From Gerris lacustris (taxonomy: Eukaryota; Arthropoda; Insecta; Hemiptera; Gerridae), in the NCBI GenBank assembly GCA_951217055.1, contig OX578286.1, forward strand, positions 32,403,307 to 32,467,306: 64,000 nucleotides of DNA. Direction: 5' to 3'. Position numbers and translations under genes: made by a program. Of this stretch, positions 33,160 to 43,670 are shown piece by piece; position 1 is the first letter of the stretch, and the number at the start of each line of letters is the position of its first letter. The notes under the pieces are model-generated. The model was not told the origin of the DNA. It searched no databases and saw nothing but the letters and a program-made list of their open reading frames with translations.

Positions 33160-33600
33160 AAAATAGTCTGCCAATTAGTGTGGCACATAGCTTCCTCGCG
33201 TCCTATTTCGTATACATTAGTGATTTTATGCTTTTACAACCTATTTTTGTCAAATTTATTAAATCTGTCGAAATTGTTTTGATTTTGCTTCCGAGTTTAC
33301 CGAAGGTAACGGAAGCTATGTGATCGTTCTGAATAACAAAATTTTGTATGTCTCCGATTTTTAAAAAATCCAAGACAGAAATCCAATTCAGACATGAGGG
33401 AACATTTTTGGTTCCGTGCCTGTCTGTCGGTCTGTCGCTCAATTTTTGTGAACCAACATATCTTAAAAACTACTCGTCTGATTTCAATGAAATTTGATTG
33501 GTAGGTCAGAATAAGCCCATTATTGGTCCCATATAAGTTAAACCTTCTCATTCATTTTTTTCTCTTCTACCTTTGCCATTCATTAAATTCAAAAGCTTGT
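33160..33600 (+). mobile_element. F1a element, 3'-truncated
   Basis: Full left TIR (AGTCTGCCAATTAGTGTGGC), hairpin GCTTCCGAGTTTACCGAAGG (33290), TGCCTGTCTGTCGGTCTGTC, AACCAACATATCTTAAAAAC and GATTTCAATGAAATTTGATT. It stops near TTTTTCTCTTCTACC, where a local duplication begins. Shows clearly that the hairpin lies about 130 bp inside the TIR. Confidence 0.8.
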
Positions 33601-33790
33601 TCCTAACTAACTTACTTCCTTACCTAATTTTCTTATCGTAAGGTAAGGGATTAAGTAGTTTGCGCCAAGCACTTACCACCATTATTGGTTCTCTTTTATC
33701 CTCTAATATCGCAATTTCATTATTAGACCACCTTTGCCATTTATTAAAGTCCAACGCTTGTCCCCTACCGGAAATCACTCTCTGAACTCC
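33570..33790. repeat. Local tandem duplication, about 153 bp
   Basis: ACCTTTGCCATTCATTAAAT and CAAAAGCTTGTTCCTAAC at the start recur as ACCTTTGCCATTTATTAAAG and CAACGCTTGTCCCCTAC. Two copies only. It has no other recognised content. Confidence 0.6.
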
Positions 33791-34110
33791 GATAATTTTC
33801 TCAACATCCCATTTTTAAGTCATAACCGACGGTAACTGTTATTGAAGTTGCCGAACTAAAATTATTTTAAAACGTTTTAAACGAGTGTTAATTATTGAAT
33901 TAATTACAAACGATCGTAGTGTGAGAACTTTAAAGAATTCGTGGGATAATCAATCTTCAGTAATCCCGCATTTAAACGAATTACAGAGTTCGTTATTACA
34001 GCAACGAACGGTTTTTTTTATAACAATCTAAAACCAGGTTCTATCGAAAAATCCATAGAGTTCATTTGTTTATTAAAAATTAAGTATTCCTAACACTTCT
34101 TATTTTCTTA

Positions 34111-34190
34111 TGCTTCCGAACTTACGGAAGGTAACGGAAGCTATGTGATGGTTCTGAAGAACGAAATATCATTCCAAGACAAAAATACGT
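34111..34190 (+). mobile_element. F1a hairpin fragment
   Basis: GCTTCCGAACTTACGGAAGG, TAACGGAAGCTATGTGATGG and TTCCAAGACAAAAATACG. Ends abruptly against the next repeat. Confidence 0.7.
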
Positions 34191-34194
34191 TTGA

Positions 34195-34820
34195 TTTTTT
34201 ACTACGTTTTTATTAGCTTGCTTTCTTGTTTGTTTGTTTGTTTATTTGTCCGGTACAAATCTGGCAATCGATTTCTAACTAACTTCCCGAATAGCTAGAT
34301 TTGAACACATTTGAAACTTTTAGCATAGCTCAGAACACGATGACAATGCATTATTTTAATACTTTTAGCCATCTTTCAGCAGAATTTAATTGGTTTTCAG
34401 CAAATTTTGCTGTACGGAAAGTTAGTTCGGAAAAAATCCGCAAGTTATTTTATTTGATTTGCCATGTCCCATATTTACGCAATCTTCATTTTGACGGGTC
34501 TCAAATTTGTGATAGATAAACATTGAATGACAGCAAAACAGGAAATATCGATTATATTATTTATATTATTTCAAATATATCGATGGCACGGTTTAGATTT
34601 GGTGTTAGGGAGATCCGTTGTACAAAGATTTGTCCTTTTATAGGTTTAAGATCAGCTCTCTAGATGGTAGTCATTTATGTGAAGTAAATACATTCGGAAC
34701 CATTTTTTTTTTTCACTAACATTATATATCATATAACAATAACAATTATATTATCAACATTACATACGATTTAACAGAAAATTTAAAAACGTAGTATATA
34801 AAAAGTTCTTTTTATCTTGA
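34195..34820 (-). repeat. Interspersed repeat, inverted partner of 26465-26950
   Basis: TACTACGTTTTTATTAGCTT, CTTGTTTGTTTGTTTGTTTA, CACGATGACAATGCATTATT, TTTTGCTGTACGGAAAGTTA and CATTTTGACGGGTCTCAAAT match the first copy in reverse. About 34516-34775 looks like an insertion, because AAAACGTAGTATATAAAAAG resumes the match at 34783. Part of that insertion (GCACGGTTTAGATTTGGT) recurs at 46915. Confidence 0.7.
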
Positions 34821-35525
34821 AATTATATTTAGATTTTACTTTTGCATAATAATTCATGTTCTAAAAATTATTGATATTAAGGGTTGAAGAATGGGGAATT
34901 TTTTTGGCTAAGTTTAGTATATTGGCAACAGTGATTCCTTTAAAATCAAATCAGCTGATCGAATGAAAACAAAAACAGCTGATTTTTGTTTTTTAAAGTA
35001 AATTTAGATTTAAGTTTACGATGTAAGATGAGAATTGCAAATAAAAGAAAATTTGGTGTGCAGATTGGTAACAATGGAATTATTATATCAGCTGAACAAA
35101 TAGTAGAAGAAGTGGATTTTATTTTTTGATAAAAATAACTTAGTTTAGATGTGAGTTCAAAATTCCATAAGATGAAAATCGAAAGTGAAAGGGAATTTGT
35201 TTTTGCTAGGGGGTGTAGATTGGTAACAATGGAATTATTATATCAGCTGATCACATTGGGGAAAAGACAGTTAAGATTAGATCAACGGTAAACAACTAGT
35301 TCTGTAAAGTGCTTCATGGTTCACATTTTTCTGGTATGTTTTATTTTTATCGATCTTTTTATCATTATTTTTTGATATATTACTCTGTTACAAATAATTT
35401 AACAGTTCATTAAATGAACAGCTATGTCTGTATTTTACTAAAGTATCTGTGTGACTCTTTCTCTAACCTAATCGCACTTACTTAGAGAATAAAAACTAAC
35501 AACAAATTTGTTTATCAGACTATCA
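34821..35525. repeat. Spacer with a two-copy GGTAACAATGGAATTATTAT repeat
   Basis: GGTAACAATGGAATTATTAT followed by ATCAGCTGA occurs at about 35066 and 35221. The upstream 80 bp of each copy are weakly similar (AAAGTAAATTTAGAT / TTAGTTTAGATG), so this is an old duplication. No gene seen. Confidence 0.5.
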
Positions 35526-35529
35526 ATGA

Positions 35530-36700
35530 GTTCGGGAATTAATCAAGATAGTGAATCAAACTAACAACGAGTTAGTGAATTAAACTAACAACAAGTTAGT
35601 GAATTAAACTGTTGTTGTTACTGAATCAAACTAACAAAGCGTTAGTAAATCAAACTAACAACGAGTTAGTGAATCAAACTAACAACAAGTTAGTGAATCA
35701 AACTAACAGCAAGTTAGTGAATCAAACTAACAGCAAGTTAGTGAATCAAACTAACAACAAGTTAGTGAATCAAACTAACAACAAGTTAGTGAATCAAACT
35801 AACAACAAATACAAGTTAGTGAATCAAACTAACAACAAATACAAGTTAGTGAATTAAACTGTTGTTGTTACTGAATCAAACTAACAAAGCGTTAGTAAAT
35901 CAAACTAACAAAGCGTTAGTAAATCAAACTAACAAAGCGTTAGTAAATCAAACTAACAACGAGTTAGTAAATAAACTAACAACAAGTTAGTGAATCAAAC
36001 TAACAGCAAGTTAGTGAATCAAACTAACAACAAGTTAGTGAATCAAACTAACAACAAATACAAGTTAGTGAATCAAACTAACAACAAATACAAGTTAGTG
36101 AATCAAACTAACAACAATTTAGTGAATCAAACTAACAACTAGTTAGTGAATCAAACTAACAACAAGTTAGTGAATCAAACTAACAACAAGTTAGTGAATC
36201 AAACTAACAACTAGTTAGTGAATCAAACTAACAGCAAGTTAGTGAATCAAACTAACAACAATTTAGTGAAATAAACTAACAAGTTAGTGAATCAAACTAA
36301 CAACAAGTTAGTGAATCAAACTAACAACAATTTAGTGAAATAAACTAACAAGTTAGTGAATCAAACTAACAACAAATACAAGTTAGTTAATCAAACTAAC
36401 AACAAGTTAGTGAATCAAACTAACAACAAATACAAGTTAGTTAATCAAACTAACAACAAGTTAGTGAGTCAAACTGTTGTTGTTACTGAATCAAACTAAC
36501 AAAGCGTTAGTAAATCAAACTAACAACGAGTTAGTGAATAAACTAACAACAAATACAAGTCAGATAATTAAACTAGCAACAAGTTAGTGAATCAAACTAA
36601 TAACAATTTAGTGAATCAAACTAACAACAATTTAGTGAATAAACTAACAATAAGTTAGTGAATTAAACAAATAGCGGGTTAGAGAATCATACTGGCAAGA
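35530..36700. repeat. Minisatellite I, 24-bp hairpin unit, over 40 copies
   Basis: The unit is GTTAGTGAATCAAACTAAC plus AACAA. GTTAGT and ACTAAC are inverted, so every unit can form a 6-bp stem with a 7-nt loop. Variants carry AACAAATACAA insertions or AAAGCGTTAGTAAATC, and GTTGTTGTTACTGAATC marks larger blocks at 35610, 35860 and 36475. The 24-bp period keeps one frame open (LVNQTNNK), an artefact. Confidence 0.95.
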
Positions 36701-36829
36701 CTGCAAACAAAAAGCAGCTGATTGAATCCAACTAACATCGAAATATTGAATGAAACTGAGATCGAGTTAGTCAATCAAAAAACAAATAAGTGAATTAAAC
36801 TAACAACGGGTTAGTACCTATAGCCATTT

Positions 36830-39290
36830 TAAGAGTAAAATAACCTTACTAAACATCTCACATCTTCTTTGTTTACTTACCTTTAACCATTTTAAAAGTA
36901 AAATCACATCACTAAACACAAGATCTAAGACCTCCTATGTTTTACTTACCTTTAGCTATTAACATCACTAAACACAAGATCTAAGACCTCCTATGTTTTA
37001 CTTACCTTTAGCTATTAACATCACTAAACACAAGATCTAAGACCTCCTATGTTTTACTTACCTTTAGCTATTAACATCACTAAACACAAGATCTAAGACC
37101 TCCTATGTTTTACTTACCTTTAGCTATTAACATCACTAAACACAAGATCTAAGACCTCCTATGTTTTACTTACCTTTAGCTATTAACATCACTAAACACA
37201 AGATCTAAGACCTCCTATGTTTTACTTACGTTTAGCTATTAACATCACTAAACACAAGATCTAAGAACTACTATGTTTTACTTACCTTTAGCTATTAACA
37301 TCACTAAACACAAGATCAAAGACCTCCTATGTTTTACTTACCTTTAGCTATTAACATCACTAAACACAAGATCTAAGACCTCCTATGTTTTACTTACCTT
37401 TAGCTATTAACATCACTAAACACAAGATCTAAGACCTCCTATGTTTTACTTACCTTTAGCTATTAACATCACTAAACACAAGATCTAAGACCTCCTATGT
37501 TTTACTTACCTTCAGCTATTAACATCACTAAACACAAGATCTAAGGCCTCCTATGTTTTACTTACCTTTAGCTATTAACATCACTAAACACAAGATCTAA
37601 GACCTCCTATGTTTTACTTACCTTTAGCTATTAACATCACTAAACACAAGATCTAAGACCTCCTATGTTTTACTTACCTTTAGCTATTAACATCACTAAA
37701 CACAAGATCAAAGACCTCCTATGTTTTACTTACCTTTAGCTATTAACATCACTAAACACAAGATCTAAGACCTCCTATGTTTTACTTACCTTTAGCTATT
37801 AACATCACTAAACACAAGATCAAAGACCTCCTATGTTTTACTTACCTTTAGCTATTAACATCACTAAACACAAGATCTAAGACCTCCTACGTTTTACTTA
37901 CCTTTAGCTATTAACATCACTAAACACAAGATCTAAGGCCTCCTATGATTTACTTACCTTTAGCTATTAACATCACTAAACACAAGATCTAAGACCTCCT
38001 ACGTTTTAATTACCTTTAGCTATTATCATCACTAAACACAAGATCTAAGACCTCCTACGTTTTACTTACCTTTAGCTATTAACATCACTAAACACAAGAT
38101 CTAAGACCTCCTACGTTTTACTTACCTTTAGCTATTAACATCACTAAACACAAGATCTAAGACCTCCTACGTTTTACTTACCTTTAGCTATTAACATCAC
38201 TAAACACAAGATCAAAGACCTCCTATGTTTTACTTACCTTTGGCTATTAACATCACTAAACACAAGATCTAAGACCTCCTATGTTTTACTTACCTTTAGC
38301 TATTAACATCACTAAACACAAGATCTAAGACCTCCTACGTTTTACTTACCTTTAGCTATTAACATCACTAAACACAAGATCAAAGACCTCCTATGTTTAA
38401 CTTACCTTTGGCTATTAACATCACTAAACACAAGATCTAAGACCTCCTACGTTTTACTTACCTTTAGCTATTAACATCACTAAACACAAGATCTAAGACC
38501 TCCTACGTTTTACTTACCTTTAGCTATTAACATCACTAAACACAAGATCTAAGACCTCCTACGTTTTACTTACCTTTAGCTATTAACATCACTAAACACA
38601 AGATCTAAGGCCTCCTATGTTTTACTTACCTTTAGCTATTAACATCACTAAACACAAGATCTAAGACCTCCTACGTTTTACTTACCTTTAGCTATTAACA
38701 TCACTAAACACAAGATCTAAGACCTCCTACGTTTTACTTACCTTTAGCTATTAACATCACTAAACACAAGATCTAAGACCTCCTACGTTTTACTTACCTT
38801 TAGCTATTAACATCACTAAACACAAGATCTAAGACCTCCTATGTTTTACTTACCTTTAGCTATTAACATCACTAAACACAAGATCTAAGAACTCCTATGT
38901 TTTACTTACGTTTAGCTATTAACATCACTAAACACAAGATCTAAGACCTCCTATGTTTTACTTACCTTTGGCTATTTCAAAAGTAAAATAACATCATTAA
39001 ACATAAGATCTAAGATCTACTATGTTTATATAACTTACCTAGAGCTACTTTAAGAGTAAAATGACATCACTAAACATAAGATTTACTATGTTTTACATAC
39101 CTTTAGCTATTAACATCACTAAAACAAAACACAGGATCTAAGATCTATGTACTATGTTTTACAAACCTTTAGCTATTTTAAGAATAAAATAACATCGCAC
39201 TAAACACAAGATCTAAGATCTACTATGTTTTCCTTTTCCTTTAGCCATTTTAGTAAAATATAACATCACTAAACTCAAGGTCACTTAATT
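36830..39290. repeat. Minisatellite J, 56-bp unit, about 36 tight copies
   Basis: The unit is CATCACTAAACACAAGATCT, AAGACCTCCTATGTTTTACT and TACCTTTAGCTATTAA. The tight part is about 36957-38980. The two edges decay into longer units with AAAAGTAAAATAACATC. On the minus strand each unit reads AAG|GTAAGTA, a consensus 5' splice site, and TTGTGTTTAG, an acceptor-like word. Sub-types (TACG, GATCAAAG) are interspersed. Confidence 0.95.
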
Positions 39291-39814
39291 CTACTTTCTC
39301 TACAACTTTAAACATAATTTTTTTCTAGCGTCATTTGTTCAACTTGACTGTCCTTTTAAACCGATGCATCAAGGTCAGACAAAAAAAAGAGAGAAAAAAG
39401 TTAGTCACGTAATTGAATTCAATTGATTCTAAACGAGTCTAATTTACATATCTTTGGCTTCATTTTTCTTTTTTTTTAATTGGTCGACAGTTTTTCCCCC
39501 TTTCTCCTCTTAGTCCCGCATTCTATTTTGAACTTTGAACTCATCCCTAGTTTTTAGTTTGCTTTATTAAATGGTTTATAATTGATGGTGTCAGCATTTA
39601 AAATACCTCTTCGGTAATACGGGTAAAATAGTATATACGCTATTTATTAAAACGTTATTATAAAACGTTATTTTATACACTACAGGAAATAATTTGAAAA
39701 ATATTTCACGAACCTAAGAATAAGGGAGAAGAAATATTACTCTCTACTATCAAATTTATAAACTATTATATATCTCAATGCGTCTTTAAGTAACTATATT
39801 ATACAAAGCTACTT
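39291..39814. other. Unassigned spacer
   Basis: No gene or family recognised. AT-rich. Confidence 0.4.
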
Positions 39815-40220
39815 ATAGTCCAGGAGATAGCGTGCAAAAAAGTGTCTGACTAACATCAAGCTAGAATTTTGTATACAAGTCTTTTAGTGCCTTTAATCTT
39901 TAAGAGGGGTCCACTTATGATTTGGAGTAATATTTGAATAACTATCTTATCAAGGGACAAACTTACATTAACTTGATTTTCGGTCTACTAATTAATTTTG
40001 TACTCAGGATCATGAAAATCACACTCTCCACCATAATTGGCGCAGGACATGGCCGCTCTCCACCGGTTTATTTTTTTTTAAATGCCTATTGTCAAGCTAT
40101 GTCCCGCAGACGAACTTAGTCAACCATATATTCTTAAAAGGCACTAAAAGATTAACTTGTATACAAAATTCTAGCTTGATGTTAGTCAGACAATTTTTAG
40201 CAGGCTATCTCCTGGACTAT
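39815..40220. mobile_element. Foldback MITE, TTA flanks, copy 1 (intact)
   Basis: Arms TAGTCCAGGAGATAGC (39815) and GCTATCTCCTGGACTA (ending 40220) continue inverted for about 80 bp through GTCTGACTAACATCAAGC and TAGAATTTTGTATACAAG. TTA lies directly outside both ends, a 3-bp duplication as in PIF/Harbinger elements, but the terminal sequence is not diagnostic. The 61- and 63-codon frames inside are spurious. Confidence 0.7.
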
Positions 40221-40299
40221 TATTTAGGTAGATTTCATTACTTTTTTTCTAAGAAAAAATGTAGAAACATTTATTATTAAGTAAGTTACTTTTATAATT

Positions 40300-41560
40300 C
40301 TTATCTATTGTAGTTCTTTAGGTAGGTAACATTTAGGCTACATGTTTTAGCTAGTAGTTATTAGGTAGATTTCGTTTTGACTATTCTTCTTAACTTGTAG
40401 TTCTGTGGAAAGTTTTGTTTAGTAAACAATTCTTAGCAAGTGAATCTTAAGTTGATTTAGTTTTGACTATAATTCTTAACTTGTAGTTCTTGGGATAGGT
40501 TTGTTTAGTGTACAATTCTTAGCGAGTGAATCTTAAGTTGATTTAGTTTTGACTATAATTCTTAGCTTGTAGTTCTTGGGATAGGTTTGTTTAGTGTACA
40601 ATTCTTAGCGAGTGAATCTTAGTAGATTTCGTTTTGACTATAATTCTTAGCTTGTAGTTCTTAGAAGAGTTTTGTTTAGTATACAATTCTTAGCTATAGT
40701 GAATCTTAAGGCTCTACTGCCCTTTGAGGTTAAGAAAAACAGTAAAATTAAAATTATATTGGTTCTAAGCAAGATATCAAAAATCTAATCACTGAAATCA
40801 TCATTGAAATGGCGCCTGTACTATTTATCATAGGAAGTTGAAATTGGGCTCAAATTGTGCAGAATTAAAATTAGGAATGAAGCCTGTGATTAGATTTTTG
40901 ATATCTTGCTTAGAACCAGTATAATTTTAATTTTACTGTTTTTCCTAACCTCAAGAAGCGGTAGAGCCTTAAGTATATTTTGTTTCCACTATAATTCTTA
41001 ACTTGTTGTTCTTGGAAGAGTTTTGTCTAGTATACAATTCTTAGCTAGTGAATCTTAAGTAGATTTCGTTTGGACTATAACTCTTAGCTTGTAGTTCTTT
41101 GGAAAGTTTTGTTTAGTATACAATTCTTAGCTAGTGAATCTTAAGTAGATTTCGTTTGGACTATAACTCTTAGCTTGTAGTTCTTTGGAAAGTTTTGTTT
41201 AGTATACAATTCATAAGTAGATTTCGTTTGGACTATAACTCTTAGCTTGTGGTTCTTTGGAAAGTTTTGTTTAGTATACAATTCTTAGCTAGTGAATCTT
41301 AAGTAGATTTCGTTTGGACTATAACTCTTAGCTTGTAGTTCTTTGGAAAGTTTTGTTTAGTATACAATTCTTAGCTAGTGAATCTTAAGTAGATTTCGTT
41401 TGGACTATAACTCTTAGCTTGTAGTTCTTTGGAAAGTTTTGTTTAGTATACAATTCATAAGTAGATTTCGTTTTGACTATAATTCTTAGCTTATAGTTAT
41501 TAAGAGAGGTTTCATTTGGTCTACAATCTATCGCTATAGGAGGTATTGAATAGGTTTTGC
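40300..41560. repeat. Minisatellite L, about 86-bp unit, copy 1
   Basis: GTAGATTTCGTTTGGACTAT, AACTCTTAGCTTGTAGTTCT, TTGGAAAGTTTTGTTTAGTA and TACAATTCTTAGCTAGTGAA form the unit. GTAGAT is at 41059 and 41145. Two units have a 22-bp deletion (CAATTCATAAGTAG). A MITE interrupts the array at 40710-40968. The whole array is repeated at 53367-54627. Confidence 0.9.
40710..40968. mobile_element. piggyBac-like MITE with TTAA duplication, copy 1
   Basis: Starts GGCTCTACTGCCC and ends, inverted, GGTAGAGCC. TTAA is directly outside both ends (40706-40709 and 40969-40972), where the surrounding unit has a single CTTAAG. The arms continue about 95 bp, including AACAGTAAAATTAAAATTAT and GCAAGATATCAAAAATCTAA. 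The element is 259 bp with no ORF. TTAA duplication is the mark of piggyBac-type insertion. Confidence 0.9.
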
Positions 41561-41909
41561 TTAGGCTACTAATTCTTAGCTATTAGTTTATTATATAATT
41601 CTTTATTAGTATGTTGCTCTTTGGTATTTCTTGTTTAGGCTATAATTCTTTGATATGTTTTGTTTTGTTTATTATTCTAAACTTGTTCATAGTAAAGTTT
41701 TAGATATTTTGATGGACAAATGTCTAGCTCCCGACGTTTGGCACAGAGTTTTTTAACATTAAAAAATAAACCTTTATTTCCATCATTTTTAAAAAAAAAC
41801 CGACAACATACAAAATATAAGCTAATCTTATGATGCACCCCTAAGTATAAGCAAAGCTTGAGGAAAGGGTGACTTTGGCTCTAAAAAAAGTAGTAATAGA
41901 GAGAGTAGT
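41561..41909. other. Unassigned spacer inside the duplicated block
   Basis: TAGCTCCCGACGTTTGGCAC (41729) and an A run (41791) are present. No gene or family recognised. Identical to 54628-54976. Confidence 0.4.
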
Positions 41910-42498
41910 AATTAGTGTGGCACATAGCTTCCTCGCATCCTATCATGTACTTTATTGTTATATTAACATTAAAGTTTTATTACTTTATTGTTATATTGTG
42001 TATTGTGTAAGAACAATTAACATTTTTTAGCGATCTTTAACACTTTATAGGGGTGTCGCTGTAGGTTTTACTAAAAAATTGTATTTGAAAAAAATGTTTG
42101 TCTCATTGAATAGATGAAGTTAGATTTTTTCCCCGACCTAAAATTCCAATTTTAAATTTAAAGTTCACGTTTACGCGAGCGTTGCTCGTGAACGCTTGGA
42201 CGGATAACGTTGTCCAACGAACTCGTCCTGAGCATTGGTAAAATGAACATGTCTACTAAATTTCATCAAAATCGGTCGACTTTTACTCAAGGTATCGTCG
42301 CACGTCTCATAATTCGCGGACACACAGACCGACAGACAGACAGACAGACAGACCGACAGACAGACACGAGGCCAAAAATGTTCCCTGATGTCTGAAACGG
42401 ATTTCTGTCTTGGAATTTTTGAAATCGGAGGCATAAAAGTTTTTCGTTCTCAAAAGTGAACACAATGCTTCCGTTACCTTCGGTAAGCTCGGAAGCAA
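41910..42498 (-). mobile_element. F1b element at right edge of duplicated block, copy 1
   Basis: ATTAGTGTGGCACATAGCTT to the terminal hairpin GTTACCTTCGGTAAGCTCGG and GGAAGCAA. It holds CGCGAGCGTTGCTCGTGAAC, the ATTTCATCAAAATCGGTCG cassette core, and a GACAGACAGACAGACAGACC tract with more repeats than in the 22133 copy. The first 12 bp of the canonical end are missing. The duplicated block ends at the end of this element. Confidence 0.85.
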
Positions 42499-42593
42499 AA
42501 ATCAAAAAACAAGAATCAAGAATTTATTTAAACTAATTCATTTAACATTGTTACAACTTTAAAACAATATGATAACATCAAACATTTTGTTTT

Positions 42594-42793
42594 CCGGTAA
42601 AATCCGCGTCACGAAGGGGTTCAAGTCCGACGTTTCGCTTCCACTACTGGAAAATATACTTATTCTCTCCAGTCGTCAGTATATCTTGTGTTTGCTTCGA
42701 GTCAACATCACGATGCACCACACCCCTGAAGATGCTTCCAGTAGAGGAAGCGAAACGTCGAACTTCAACCCCTTCGAGACTCGGATTTTACCG
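42594..42793. mobile_element. Inverted repeat with CTGAAGA...GAAACGTC motif
   Basis: Arms CCGGTAAAATCCGCGTC and, inverted, ACGGTAAAATCCGAGTC continue through CGAAGGGGTT and GACGTTTCGCTTCC. On the plus strand CCTGAAGATGCTTCC, AGTAGA, GGAAGCGAAACGTC (42724-42759) forms a stem between CTGAAGA and GAAAC. That layout recalls the hammerhead core (CUGANGA, stem, GAAA) known in Penelope-like elements, but with an extra T before the stem. A partial inverted copy is at 42629-42652. No reverse transcriptase nearby. Confidence 0.55.
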
Positions 42794-42799
42794 TAAAAC

Positions 42800-43379
42800 C
42801 AACTGATAACGAGCCAACCCGCGGAAGTCTACACTCACTAAGTTAATATGAAAACTTTCAAAGATACTTCTATTCTAGAAATCAAACGACAACTTAGATA
42901 TGCTGTCCTTACCGGAATAATTTAAAACTTGACGGTATAACCAGCCGCGGAAGTCTTCTTAATAATACTAGTTGTTGTACATATTAAGTAAAACATACCG
43001 GAAGAGATTTATAGACTTAAACGTAACTAGACAAGCGAGTAAGAAGTGAGATTGTTGCACATGCGCACTTGTTCTACTTGTTTTCTCTCTATTTATTGGT
43101 CGAAGTTCTTTTACTATTGATTTATGATGATAAAGAACTCTCTATTAAGATAAATTCCAAGTTTCTTTATATTAAATTCAAGATCTTCAGAAAGCTTTGA
43201 CACTTATCTATTTATTTATTACTTATTACTTACTTTTATTTTATTTTTAATAAAAAACGTGTATAATATATTTCCTGTATTTAAGTACATTGTCACATGC
43301 ATTTCTAACTTTCATAAAATATACGATTTGACTTATAAATTAGCATAACTATATGGATAACGACTATTAATTAAATTAT
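42800..43379. other. Unassigned spacer
   Basis: GCCAACCCGCGGAAGTCT (42814) and CCAGCCGCGGAAGTCTTC (42941) are a short repeat about 127 bp apart. No gene seen. Confidence 0.4.
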
Positions 43380-43670
43380 AGTGGTACGAAAGACATGCGC
43401 AGTATTGTTTATTGCAATAGTTAAAGAAACATGTGCAGTATAATTACTGTTGTAGTATACAAAAGACATTCGTTGTGTAGTTATTGCTATATAGTTGAAG
43501 AGGCACGCGCTGTATAATTACTGTAGTAGTGCGAAAGACATGCGCACTGTAGTTATTGCAAAAGTTGAAGAGACATGCGCAGTATAATTACTGGAGTAGT
43601 ATGAAAGACATGCGCAGTACAATTACTGCAGTAATGTGAAAGACATGCGCAGTATAGTTATTGTAATTTG
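43380..43670. repeat. Minisatellite Q, degenerate, about 35-bp unit
   Basis: GAAAGACATGCGCAGTATAA and TTACTGnAGTAGTnT recur about eight times with 30-43-bp spacing. Variants carry AGAGACATG or AGAGGCACGCG. The reverse-complement relative is at 213-440. Confidence 0.75.

Larger units (their letters stand above)
39831..42498. repeat. Segmental duplication, source copy (2,668 bp)
   Basis: Matches 52898-55565 at a constant offset of 13,067. I noticed one substitution (C at 42449, T at 55516). It includes most of the foldback MITE, minisatellite L with its piggyBac-like MITE, and F1b. The left edge lies 16 bp inside the foldback MITE, whose first bases exist only here, so this copy is likely the older. 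Confidence 0.95.

Noticed and set aside
35612..35857. 81-codon frame LVNQTNNK repeats
   Set aside because: Product of a 24-bp array, a multiple of three; no signal, splice site or non-repeat part.
36957..38980. CRISPR-like regular repeats
   Set aside because: No unique spacers between units; units are head-to-tail and the context is eukaryotic.
39934..40280. Two short frames repeated at 53001-53347
   Set aside because: Repeated only because the whole block is duplicated; they lie across a foldback MITE and have no protein-like features.
42171..42505. Overlapping frames with SVCLSVCLS and QTDRQTDRQT (also at 55238-55574, 22393-22638, 33203-33551, 11311-11571, 24870-25226)
   Set aside because: All lie over the GACAGACA/CTGTCTGT tract of F1 elements; they are shadows of the repeat.
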